In this document: positions 34,860 to 44,300 of the stretch, one piece after another
Layout of the letters: each line of letters starts with the position of its first letter
Numbering within the stretch: position 1 is the stretch's first letter
DNA from: JAUIIK01 sp963709995
GTDB taxonomy: Bacteria > Chloroflexota > Chloroflexia > Thermomicrobiales > CFX8
Assembly: GCA_963709995.1 (NCBI GenBank)
Contig: CAVPYN010000014.1
Coordinates: forward strand, 173,288 to 237,287
Reading direction: 5' to 3'
DNA length: 64,000 nt
Notes under the pieces: model-generated
The model's input: the letters and a program-made list of their open reading frames with translations, nothing else
What the model was told of the DNA's origin: nothing
Databases searched by the model: none
Position numbers and translations under genes: made by a program

Positions 34860-37190
34860 ATGCAAAGGGTCGCTACGCTTCATTCGACCTCAGCGACTGA
34901 GCCAGGTCGCGTTCGCTCGATCAATGCCGATAGCCTCGAAATACGCGAACCAACCGGACCACTTGAACGCATCCGCAATGGAACACTCTGGGTTATCGCG
35001 GACGGCCTCGGTGTCGGCGAACACTCGATGCGCGCTAGCCAATTGGCGGTGCAGACAATCTCCGACGCCTATTGGGATTCGGCGATTCCCGATCCTGAAA
35101 GCCGGCTACGCGCGGCGTTCGAGCGAACCAACCATGTTCTGTTTGCCCTGAACGCTCCACCAGCTGCATCGGAGTCACAATCTGGGGCAACGGTACTCGC
35201 GGCGGTGATCATCGAGAACACGCTCACTATCGCGCACGCTGGACGCTCCCGAGCCTATGTGTTGCGAGAGGGAAAGCTGCGCCAACTGACAACAGACCAC
35301 ACCTGGGTTGCCAAGGCCGTGTTGGACGGCGAGATAACGCCTGAAGAAGCGGAAACACACCCTCGTCGAAATGTCATTACGCGGTGCCTGGGGATTGACA
35401 GCCGGATATTGGTGGACGTGATCGAAGAAGCGCTCCAGCCAGGAGATATCGTCATGCTCTGTTCGGATGGACTTTCCCGAGATGTCGACGACGAGAGTGC
35501 CGCCGTCATCCTCGATCGCTATGGCGCAGAGGCTGCCGCGATACTCGTTGACGAGGCCAACCGCGCCGGTGGCAGTGATAACATCACGGTCGTTACTATC
35601 GCAGTCGAATCTGAGCCACGTGGCGAATCCGATCAACTTGATCGTATTGCCATGCTCAGCCGGCTGGGATACGAGCTTACGCGATCTCCAGATCTCGACG
35701 AGACGCTGAAATCCGTCCTCAAGCGATTGCTCGCGCTGAGCAACGGAGAACGTGCCGCCATCATGCTGTGTGAGGCAGGCGGCAGGCTAGTGACGCGCGT
35801 CGCCCAGGACATCTGGGGCGGAAACGAAAATTTTGAACCAAGTCACAGCGTGGCGTCGGAAGCGCTTGACGAACAACGTCCGATCCTGATCGCCAATGCC
35901 ACAGACAGTTCACGCTTTGGTGAAGCTGAGAGCATCGTGGCAATGTCTCTCATCTCTGTCCTCTGTGTTCCGATGATTGTCCATGACGAAAACATTGGTG
36001 TGCTCTACGTCGACTCATCAGCTGGTGGCGTCGCGTTCGACCAATCAGATCTTGACCTGCTCGTCTCATTCGGTAGCCAGGCTGGAGCGTCGATTCAAAA
36101 TGCGAGGTTGCACGATGAGCTTCTCCATCATGTCCAGGAGCTCGAATTCGCTCGCCACTACAAGGATGCTCTGATTCGGTCGCTGAGTAGCGGGCTGATT
36201 GCAATCGATAGCGCAGGAGTAATTACGGAGTGGAACCCCTCGGCGTCGGCCATCCTCGAAGTAAGCACGGATCAGGCAATGGGTTCCGCACTATCCACTG
36301 TTCTCCCGAATTCAATCTCAAGCTGGCTTTATGGCCTGGTCAATATGGCCGAAACCGGCGACCAGACGATCCTGTTCGGAAATGAGTGGGAGGGAACTCT
36401 TGGTTCACGCGCGAGAGTTGTTTTGGCCTGTCGTGTTGGGCGAATCCGCGATCCAGAGGATCAGGTTAGCGGGTTCGTATTTGTCCTGAATGACCGCACT
36501 GATCTTGTGCTTATCGAAGAGTCCCGGCGAGCCGAACGAGACGAGCAACAGCGGTTGCGAGACCTGTTCTCGCGGTACCTTGCCCCCCCGGTCGTTGAAC
36601 GACTGCTCAGTAATCCGGACGCGGTCGAACTTGGCGGCACGCGCCAATCAGTGGCGGTCCTCTTCGCTGACGTGCGAGGATTCACCGGATTCTCGGAGCA
36701 GACTGCTCCCGAGGAAGTCGTTCATGTACTCAACCGTTACCTGGAGCTTGCCACCGAAGAGATCTTCGAGCAGTATGGCACACTCGACAAATTTCTAGGA
36801 GACGGTGTGATGGCGCTTTTCGGCGCACCCGTCGAGCTTCCCAATCACGAATTGGCCGCGGTACGTGCTGCGGCAGCCATGTCTGCGCGCCTTGACGAAC
36901 TCCGCAAAGAAGTGGGTTCACAGGTCGGTTTCGGAATAGGAATTCACGCGGGTGAAGCCATCGTTGGCAACATCGGGACGCCTCAACTCATGAGTTACAC
37001 GGCCATTGGCGATGTAGTGAACGTCGCCGCCAGGCTGGAGTCGGAAGCACGCTCTGGCGAGATTCTGATCAGCAGTGAGGTGTACGATCGGATTGGCGAG
37101 TATCTCGATGTCGAGGAACTGGGTTCGATCTACGTCAAGGGACGTTTACAACCTGTGCGCACGTTCAAGGTACTGCACATCCGTGACTGA
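34860..37190 (+). CDS. PP2C phosphatase-GAF-PAS-adenylyl cyclase fusion
   Basis: A 776-residue four-domain signalling protein. Residues 1-240 are a PP2C phosphatase (INADSLEI, VIADGLG, SGATVLA, LCSDGLSRDVD, GSDNITVV); the GDSR-like loop reads AGRSR. A GAF domain (about 265-420) and a PAS domain (about 435-560) follow. The class III cyclase domain has metal Asp604 in LFADVRGFTG, Lys644 and Asp648 in DKFLGDG and the transition-state pair in GDVVNVAARLE; a Lys/Asp base-recognition pair indicates adenylyl rather than guanylyl specificity. It can therefore make cAMP and dephosphorylate Ser/Thr targets, likely opposing the kinase encoded at 37.7-39.9 kb. Start ATG 34860 has a weak ribosome site; a TTG lies 30 bases upstream. 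Confidence 0.9.
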   Translation: MQRVATLHSTSATEPGRVRSINADSLEIREPTGPLERIRNGTLWVIADGLGVGEHSMRASQLAVQTISDAYWDSAIPDPESRLRAAFERTNHVLFALNAPPAASESQSGATVLAAVIIENTLTIAHAGRSRAYVLREGKLRQLTTDHTWVAKAVLDGEITPEEAETHPRRNVITRCLGIDSRILVDVIEEALQPGDIVMLCSDGLSRDVDDESAAVILDRYGAEAAAILVDEANRAGGSDNITVVTIAVESEPRGESDQLDRIAMLSRLGYELTRSPDLDETLKSVLKRLLALSNGERAAIMLCEAGGRLVTRVAQDIWGGNENFEPSHSVASEALDEQRPILIANATDSSRFGEAESIVAMSLISVLCVPMIVHDENIGVLYVDSSAGGVAFDQSDLDLLVSFGSQAGASIQNARLHDELLHHVQELEFARHYKDALIRSLSSGLIAIDSAGVITEWNPSASAILEVSTDQAMGSALSTVLPNSISSWLYGLVNMAETGDQTILFGNEWEGTLGSRARVVLACRVGRIRDPEDQVSGFVFVLNDRTDLVLIEESRRAERDEQQRLRDLFSRYLAPPVVERLLSNPDAVELGGTRQSVAVLFADVRGFTGFSEQTAPEEVVHVLNRYLELATEEIFEQYGTLDKFLGDGVMALFGAPVELPNHELAAVRAAAAMSARLDELRKEVGSQVGFGIGIHAGEAIVGNIGTPQLMSYTAIGDVVNVAARLESEARSGEILISSEVYDRIGEYLDVEELGSIYVKGRLQPVRTFKVLHIRD

Positions 37191-37212
37191 TACCGTGAGC
37201 GCGTGAAGATCC

Positions 37213-37647
37213 CTAGAAGCTCTCTTTTCGCTCCTTGTCCCCTGCTTTCCAGATCATTGTCGCATCGTTAGGAATCTCCTCAGACTCGACCATCGTCGCG
37301 TCTCGTTCCTCGACCGTAACATCCTCTTGCGCCGGTGGTGTGGGACGTAGGTAATCCACCGCCTCAGACGCTGATTCTTGCGGCGCCGGCATCGGCAGAT
37401 GATCTTCACGCAATTGTCCCGCAACGCCAGCGCCCGGCGCGAATCGCTGCCGTAGTACGCGAATACGATCCTCGGTCTGTTTATGCAACTGTGCTTCCAT
37501 CGCATCCAGAAGCGAATTCTGGAAAGCTGTATTGTCTATATAGCCCGGCAACCTGAGTGCCGTCAGTTCGCTGGCGATATCCTCGACACTGACATTGCGG
37601 TCAAGGCCAATGCTGATGAGCAGGTCTGCGAGTTGACGTTCAGACAT
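37213..37647 (-). CDS. Hypothetical protein with repeated DATM motifs
   Basis: A 144-residue soluble protein, last of the leftward signalling run and encoded just after the kinase gene. The first about 80 residues are helical (SERQLADLLISIGLD...). The C-terminal half is disordered, acidic and Pro-rich and holds two similar Thr motifs, ERDATMVESEE and NDATMIWKAG. Given the adjacent Ser/Thr kinase and the FHA domain of the nearby MMPL transporter, these could be phospho-Thr docking sites, but that is inference. ATG 37647 follows GGAGATC; an earlier start is open. It converges with the cyclase gene. Confidence 0.6.
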   Translation of the reverse strand: MSERQLADLLISIGLDRNVSVEDIASELTALRLPGYIDNTAFQNSLLDAMEAQLHKQTEDRIRVLRQRFAPGAGVAGQLREDHLPMPAPQESASEAVDYLRPTPPAQEDVTVEERDATMVESEEIPNDATMIWKAGDKERKESF

Positions 37648-37705
37648 GTTGTTTGATCTCCGTTCTCGCCTTCCGCTCCCTTGAAGCTCATCCATGACTA
37701 CTGTT

Positions 37706-39892
37706 TCAAGGATTCTGGATATAGCCCCAAGAGGGGGTCGTGTCTTCTCCAGGGGCGTCGGTCAAGCGTGTCTGGTTCGTCCCATCGGCGCCCATGATGT
37801 AGATGTTGGCGTTGCCATCTCTATCTGACACGAATACGATCTTACTCCCGTCAGGGGACCACGAGGGAGCGTAGTTCAGCGCCGCTGTGCTCGTCAACCG
37901 TGTGATGTTACTGCCATCGATATTCATGACGTAAATCTCGCCTTCGTTCACCTCCGGAATCTGGGACGAGAAGGAGATCTTTGTGCCGTCCGGAGAAACG
38001 AAGGGGTAAGTATCGAAGGTATCTGGCCTGTCGGTTAGCTGGCGAACGTTTGAGCCGTCAGCGTCCATGATGTAAATCTCAGATGTCCCGGTTTCATCCG
38101 AAGAGAAGACAATATGATTGCCATCCGGAGTCCACGAAGGCCACCCTTCGTTGTAATCTGTGAACGTCAACCGGTTGATATCCCCCCCATCGGGAGTCAT
38201 TGTGTAGAGTTCCCAGCTGCCGTCTCGATCAGAGGTGAAGATAATCAACGAGCCGTCTGGAGACCAATCCCAGCCGTTGTCCCAGGAGGTCAGGCCTACA
38301 GTGATGTTCTGGATACCCGAACCATCAATATTCGCGACATAGATGTCGTGATTTCCTGTTCCCTCGGCGCCACCACCACTTGCATCGTGTTCTTGATGCT
38401 CGCCAGGCGCAACTGACGAAAAGAAGAACGTCGTTCCGTCCGGAGACACTCTCGGACCCCAGGAGTGGCCGCGCGCGAACGTTATCTGTTGCTGGTCAGA
38501 TCCATCTGGATTCATGACGAATATCTGAGAGTCGTGTACGCCACCACGATTTCCTGAAAACAAGATAACCCCCTGCAAATCGTCCGCTACCGTCGCGGGC
38601 GAGACTTCGGAGGGCGTTGGCTCCTCGACTGCTTCAACTGTGTCGGTAGGGGCGACCTCTCCAACGGTAGCTACTGGCGGCGCTACGACTCCTTCTGTGG
38701 CTGTCGCGGTGATCTCGAACGGGGTTTGCACAAGCTCACTCTCGGTTGCTTCGGACGTCGATGTTGGAGAGGCGGTCCCTATCGCGCCACTCGCTGCAAC
38801 GTCGTCGTCGCCGTCGTCGAAAAACACAAAATACGCGCCGATTCCCATGACCAGCAGCATGAGCAAAATGATTGCGGCTCCAGCTGCCAACCAGCGATAC
38901 GGTAATGGTGAACTTTTCGATCCTCCGGTGTCAGCGGCAGACGGAGGCAACGAGGTTGGCGGACTGCCGGCCGGAGGTTGACCGCTGCTGTGGGCGCCAC
39001 CCCATCCTCCCGATGGACTGCCAGCGAGTGTCGAAGATTCGGTTATCGTTGCCGCCAGCCGGTCGATGAAGACGCGCACATTGTCATGGCGTGCGGCAGG
39101 ATCTTTCGCAAGCGCCGTCATCAGAACGGCTTCGGTTTCCGGCGAAATCCCGGGCGCAAAGGATGATGGCGGCGGTGGAGGTTCGCTGATATGCATGTTC
39201 ATCACAGCCGTCGGCGTTTGGGCCTGGAACGGAACACGACCTGCGAGCATTTCGTAGGCGACGATTGCCAGAGCATACTGGTCCGCTGCTGGACCGATCA
39301 TCGTTGCATTCATGCTCTGTTCGGGCGCGATGTATTCAGGTGTGCCGATGATTGACCCGGCCACCGTCATTTGAGTCTGTCCCGCAGACTTCACGACGCC
39401 AAAATCAGAGAGGAAGGCATGCCCGTCATCAGTAAGCAAGATGTTGCCGGGCTTTACGTCGCGATGGACGAAACCTCTATCGTGTGCATATCCTAGAGCA
39501 GCGCTGATCTGTTTCAGGATCGCGATTATCCTGTCCAGCCGTAGAGATAATCCTTCGCTATGAAGTCGGGCAAGATAGTCGCGCAGGCTTTCTCCTTCAA
39601 TGAAGTCCATCACCATGTAGTGCAACCCGCCTTCGTCACCGAAGTCGAGGATGCGGACGATGTTCGGGTGTGCAAGAGCAGCAGCGGCGCGCGCTTCACG
39701 CTCAAAACGTGAGCGAAAACTTTCATCCGTGCTGAGATGTGGATACAAGAACTTGACCGCGACCGGTCGGTTGAGGGATTCCTGGAAACCCTTGTAAACA
39801 ACCCCCATACCGCCGCGAGCGATGTACTCTGCAACGCGGTATCCGTCAAACGTTCGGCCGATTAATCCGTCCGCCCAGTGAGGATCGAGCAT
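37706..39892 (-). CDS. Receptor-type Ser/Thr protein kinase with TolB-like beta-propeller
   Basis: A 728-residue membrane kinase. Residues 10-270 are a Hanks-type kinase: Gly loop ARGGMGVVYKG, Lys in PVAVKFL, the HRD loop VHRDVKPGNI, DFG in LSDFGVVK and APE in EYIAPEQS. A Pro/Ser/Gly-rich linker leads to one transmembrane helix (about 335-357) and a Thr/Ser/Glu-rich stalk. The extracytoplasmic C-terminus consists of about six TolB/WD40-like blades (VSPDGTKISFSSQ, WSPDGSKIVFVSDRDG). External ligands sensed by the propeller would control phosphorylation inside. The start is ATG 39892 with AGGGGACC just upstream. The PP2C-cyclase gene lies convergently next door. Confidence 0.9.
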   Translation of the reverse strand: MLDPHWADGLIGRTFDGYRVAEYIARGGMGVVYKGFQESLNRPVAVKFLYPHLSTDESFRSRFEREARAAAALAHPNIVRILDFGDEGGLHYMVMDFIEGESLRDYLARLHSEGLSLRLDRIIAILKQISAALGYAHDRGFVHRDVKPGNILLTDDGHAFLSDFGVVKSAGQTQMTVAGSIIGTPEYIAPEQSMNATMIGPAADQYALAIVAYEMLAGRVPFQAQTPTAVMNMHISEPPPPPSSFAPGISPETEAVLMTALAKDPAARHDNVRVFIDRLAATITESSTLAGSPSGGWGGAHSSGQPPAGSPPTSLPPSAADTGGSKSSPLPYRWLAAGAAIILLMLLVMGIGAYFVFFDDGDDDVAASGAIGTASPTSTSEATESELVQTPFEITATATEGVVAPPVATVGEVAPTDTVEAVEEPTPSEVSPATVADDLQGVILFSGNRGGVHDSQIFVMNPDGSDQQQITFARGHSWGPRVSPDGTTFFFSSVAPGEHQEHDASGGGAEGTGNHDIYVANIDGSGIQNITVGLTSWDNGWDWSPDGSLIIFTSDRDGSWELYTMTPDGGDINRLTFTDYNEGWPSWTPDGNHIVFSSDETGTSEIYIMDADGSNVRQLTDRPDTFDTYPFVSPDGTKISFSSQIPEVNEGEIYVMNIDGSNITRLTSTAALNYAPSWSPDGSKIVFVSDRDGNANIYIMGADGTNQTRLTDAPGEDTTPSWGYIQNP

Positions 39893-39996
39893 AGGTCCCC
39901 TAATGCATTGAGTGATGGCGTCGCCGCCGCGATCTGATCGTGAGACCAAATATTCTACCGAAAAATACAGTCAGGTTGTGGCGGGCGTCGAACCAG

Positions 39997-41034
39997 TCAG
40001 GTCATCGAATCTCGCCGCTTGCCCGGCACAAGATAGTCGTCTGATAGTCGTCCCTGGATACGGCCTCGATCCGGCATACTGCTGGCCCCTTCTTCGAAGC
40101 GAGCTGCGGTAGTTGCCCCGTTAGCCCGAAACCATCTGACGACGTGTGCGCAGTAATTTTCATGGAACTGGCGATTGGATTCCCATTGTGGCGCACCTTG
40201 CAGCGTGACCATCTCTTTTGGCCCGCCCAGTTTCCCGAAGTTCCTGGCGACCATTTCGTAGGGCCAGATCTCGTTTGCGTCAGACGCGATCAATTGAACC
40301 GGAGTGTGACACTTTTCGTAGGGAACTGGCGCCGGTTGACGCCGGATCAACGAGTAAGCCATGCGTAGCTCCGACTGTTGCATCCCGAGTGGGTCCTGCT
40401 TGAGAATCTCAATGTACTCCTCGTCGCCGGGCCCGCCGAAGACTGCCTCGAATGGTATCCCCTTGGGACCCGGGATCGAATATGTCGGGCGGACGCGGGA
40501 TGATACAGCCAGCCCCGCCCCCTTCAGTTTGACGACCCAAGGCGATCCTTGCCAGTGTACGCCACCTGGATCGCCATACTCAAAGAGGGTGTGAACAGAG
40601 ATGGCCTGGATATCCGGATGATTTGCCGTGACGTAGTAGCACGTGACACCATCCTCGGCCACGCCCATTGCGAACACGGGGCCGCCGAGCCGGTCTACAG
40701 TGAAATCGATTGCGTCTCTCCAGGCATTGAAGACGTCCTGGATCGTGCAGCCCCCGCGCGGTCCACCACTCTGTCCCATCCCTGGCAGGTCAAATTGCAC
40801 GACGTTGAATCCGGCCCGGAAGAAGGGCAACTGAATGCGAGCCTGGATAATGCCATATCCAAGCATGCCGTGCGCCATGACGACCGTCGGCGCGGCCGCG
40901 GGCTGGGGATAGATACGAACGTGAACGGGATATTGCCCGGAGATAATCATGGTGGTCGATCGCGTGCCTGACAATCTCTTCAATCTCATCAGGCGTGTAG
41001 TAGATCTTCCAATGGTCTGCCGCCAGACCGCCAT
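39997..41034 (-). CDS. Alpha/beta hydrolase, 5' end uncertain
   Basis: An alpha/beta hydrolase: oxyanion strand VVMAHGMLGYG, FDLPGMGQSGG, a strand before the nucleophile elbow (FAMGVAEDG, in which the expected Ser is not obvious) and later HTPVQLIASDANEIWP with an Asp. The catalytic Ser is therefore doubtful. The 5' end is odd: another frame starting at 41044 encodes a natural-looking N-terminus (DHWKIYYTPDEIEEIVRHA) that would join this frame near 40955 by a single frameshift. Without it, ATG at 40950 or 41034 must serve. It belongs to the leftward run with the kinase and MMPL genes. Confidence 0.7.
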   Translation of the reverse strand: MAVWRQTIGRSTTRLMRLKRLSGTRSTTMIISGQYPVHVRIYPQPAAAPTVVMAHGMLGYGIIQARIQLPFFRAGFNVVQFDLPGMGQSGGPRGGCTIQDVFNAWRDAIDFTVDRLGGPVFAMGVAEDGVTCYYVTANHPDIQAISVHTLFEYGDPGGVHWQGSPWVVKLKGAGLAVSSRVRPTYSIPGPKGIPFEAVFGGPGDEEYIEILKQDPLGMQQSELRMAYSLIRRQPAPVPYEKCHTPVQLIASDANEIWPYEMVARNFGKLGGPKEMVTLQGAPQWESNRQFHENYCAHVVRWFRANGATTAARFEEGASSMPDRGRIQGRLSDDYLVPGKRRDSMT

Positions 41035-41301
41035 CTTGATACATGGCTATCTCACTGTCTCCTGTCATACGATATCCGGTCGTTTACTTCTCGACCTGTT
41101 CACGAACGCTGATTGAGGACGTTCGTGGGCGACCGATCGTGTCGCAGCTACCGGGAATGGGAATCGATCGAAACGATTTCGTACCATTACCAAGTTACGG
41201 CATTGCCTGTTTGCAGACTGCTGGTCGAACAAAGGGATTGGGTATCCGCTCGTCGAGCCCAACTATTCTCAATCCAGCCGGTTTGTTTGGGCAACTTCCG
41301 A

Positions 41302-44300
41302 CTACAATTGTTCGAATGCGAGTGTCACAATCCCCATGTTGCCGATTTCGACGAGATCTCCGTGGCGCAGCACAGTTCGGCTGGGTTCAGGTTCTATCCT
41401 CGTGCCGTTCACATAGATCCCATTAGAACTGTGGAGATCGACAACTGTGTACTGCCCATTCTGCATTTCAATCCGAGCGTGGTACCTGGATATCCGCATA
41501 TCGAAGAGTTGCAGGACATTGGCCTCGTCGCGACCAATTGTAAGGGGTCGGTTGGAAGATAGCGGAATCGTGGTCACGCCGAGGACATCGGTTGTCGGGC
41601 GCATCTGAGCGGCTAGTGGTGAATTCACGCTTGGACTCCGTTCAGAGGTCGGTCCAGAGGCAGAGCGCGCGTGCACTGATGGGCTGGGAATCGGATCGTA
41701 CCCGCCCGACATAGACATAGCGGCAGCACCGCCACCGGCAGGCACGAGCGCTGGCGCATGGACCGGGCCTTCTGAGATCTCAGGAACAATTCGATGAAGC
41801 CATTCGGGCATCCACCAGTTGATCTCGCCCATCAAGCGCATCGTGGCCGGAACCATCACAATGCGAATGATCGTCGAGTCGATCAAGACCGCAATTGCAA
41901 GACCAAGACCGATCTGCTTCACCTGGATAACGTTGGCCGTCGCAAATGAACCAAACGTGCCAATGAGGATGAGCCCGGCAGCCGTGATGACGCCGGCCGT
42001 TTGCTGCAATCCTCGGGAGACGGCCTCCTCGTTGTCACCGATTTCGCCATAGATCTCCTTGACCCGCGAAAGCATGAAGACCTCATAGTCGGTCGACAAT
42101 GCGAAGAGGATCACATACAGAATGACCGGTGTAACGACGTTTAGACTCTCTTGCGGCTCAAACCCGAAAACACTGGATGCCCAGCCATGCTGGAAGATAA
42201 GCACGAGCACTCCGATTGTGGCCGCGATGCCCATGATATTGAGCAAGATCGCTTTGATCGGAAGCACAATCGATTGGAAGAACATCATCAGGATGATGAA
42301 GTTTATCAGCGCAACCACTAGTACGATGATCGCGAATCGCCCGTAAAGCGAGTCCTGGAAATCGAGATAGGCAGCGGAATCGCCACCGACATACACATTG
42401 AATGGACCAAGCGATTCCGTGTTTGGAACGATCTGATCACGAATGTCATAGACGAGTTGCTGATGGGAGTCATCGTACTGACTGTCCTTCGGGATGATCG
42501 TCACGACCGACGCATTACTCCCGTTTTCCAGGTCGACACGCTGCGCAATAGCTTCTACGAGATTAACCGCCACGAATGGGGGCAGGGTCGCATCCGTCAC
42601 ACGGAACGAGTAGACAACGGCAGGCTCTGTCCCAAGGTTGCGGGCTCGATGCACGCTGTATCCCAGGACCAGTGCCTTACCCCCTGCTCGCAGTTCAATC
42701 GGCTCGTCGAAGGGTCCCTCGAGAACGGTGCCGTCCGCCTGGGTCATTGTCATCTCGGGTGACGCGTAGACGGTGAGTTGCCCTGACTCGACGACAATGA
42801 GCTCAGGGCCTGGATGCAGGTGATGCTGGAAGTAGGCTCCGACGGCGGTCGCCGCACGGTCGACCTTTATCAACACATTCTCGCTGGGAATAGGCGCGCC
42901 GACGCCACCACCGATCAGAGCTCGTGGATAGCCGTTGAACGTGTCGACCTCCGGAGCTCCGGCGAGCCAGTCATCGGCCACGGATTGTCCGGCACGAACG
43001 ACAAAGAGGCTGGCGACGAGGGCGCTGGTCGGTTCGGCGGTTCGAATCGATAATTGTGACAGTGGTGGGAGGATGAGCTGATCAGCCGGCACAACCGTAA
43101 TCTCCGTGCCAATCGGAACGGCTTCGACGCGTGTCGGGTCTGCCCGGTTCGCGGCTCGCAGGATTGCAAGCGGCGTCTGGCCGATAACCGTCAGCGCACC
43201 GGACGTAATCGCGATCACGTTTAGAGACTGGGTGGGAACGAGGTCGAGCGATTCGCCAGCCGGGAATCTGAACTCGGCAATACCCATGAATGTGGGCGCG
43301 GTCGGTGGTTCGAGCGGATTGTCGGCGATGACAACATTGATCGGCTCTTCGAGCTCGATTCCGTCCAGAACTGGCTGCCCATCCGGAGTGAGTTGCGGCG
43401 CCGAGTCGAAATCGCTGGGACCCAAATTCTGGTATCGACCGTCCCGGGGATACGACGCAAAGTACGTCGCGAGCGAATCGACAGACTCAACACGAGGATC
43501 GCTCTGGAGTGTAGCGGTGAAGGTATCGATGGCAGTCAGATACTCTGGAGTCCAGACACCATCCTGTTCGGGTGTCTCGATGACGACCTGGATCGGTGTC
43601 AGGCGTTCGTCTTGAAACCCTTCACGCAGCAGATCAGCGCCAATGACGGATTCGGTATCGGACGGCAGAGACGTTGTCTGGGCGCCGGTCATCTTCAGTT
43701 CGATCGCTGGCCATGCGAGGACCAGCAAAAACGCACTTGAAGCAAGCAAATATGGCCAGGGGCGTCGCATAACGGCGTGGCTAAAACTGTACCAGAAGCC
43801 GGAATCGGCGTTCGTCACCTGCTTGGGACGGGGTAGAATCCGCAGCCATTCGATGCGATGACCCAGAACGGCAAGCGCTGCCGGCAGAAGCGTCATCCCC
43901 AGCAGCAGGCCCGTCGCTGCGACGAGCATGACACCCAAGCTTATCGAGCGCACGATCATCAGGTCATGCAACACGAGCGTCAAGACCAGCATCGACAGCA
44001 TCACGGTGATTGCTGAATAGGTGATCGAGCGGCCAGCCGTGGCCATTGCTATTGGGACTGCCGAATGAGGATCGAGTCCCTTGGCGCGTTCTTCGCGGAA
44101 ACGCCCAACGACGATGAGTGAGAAATCAATGCCGAGTCCGAGACCAATCATCGACGCGACGTTGAGCGCGAATATCGATGTGTCGGCAACCGATCCAACA
44201 AAATAGATGATCGACAGAGCCAGCAACACGCTGGCGGCCCCGAGCACCAGCGGGATTGCGGCCGAAACAATGGTCCGAAACACGAGGAGCAACAGGATGA

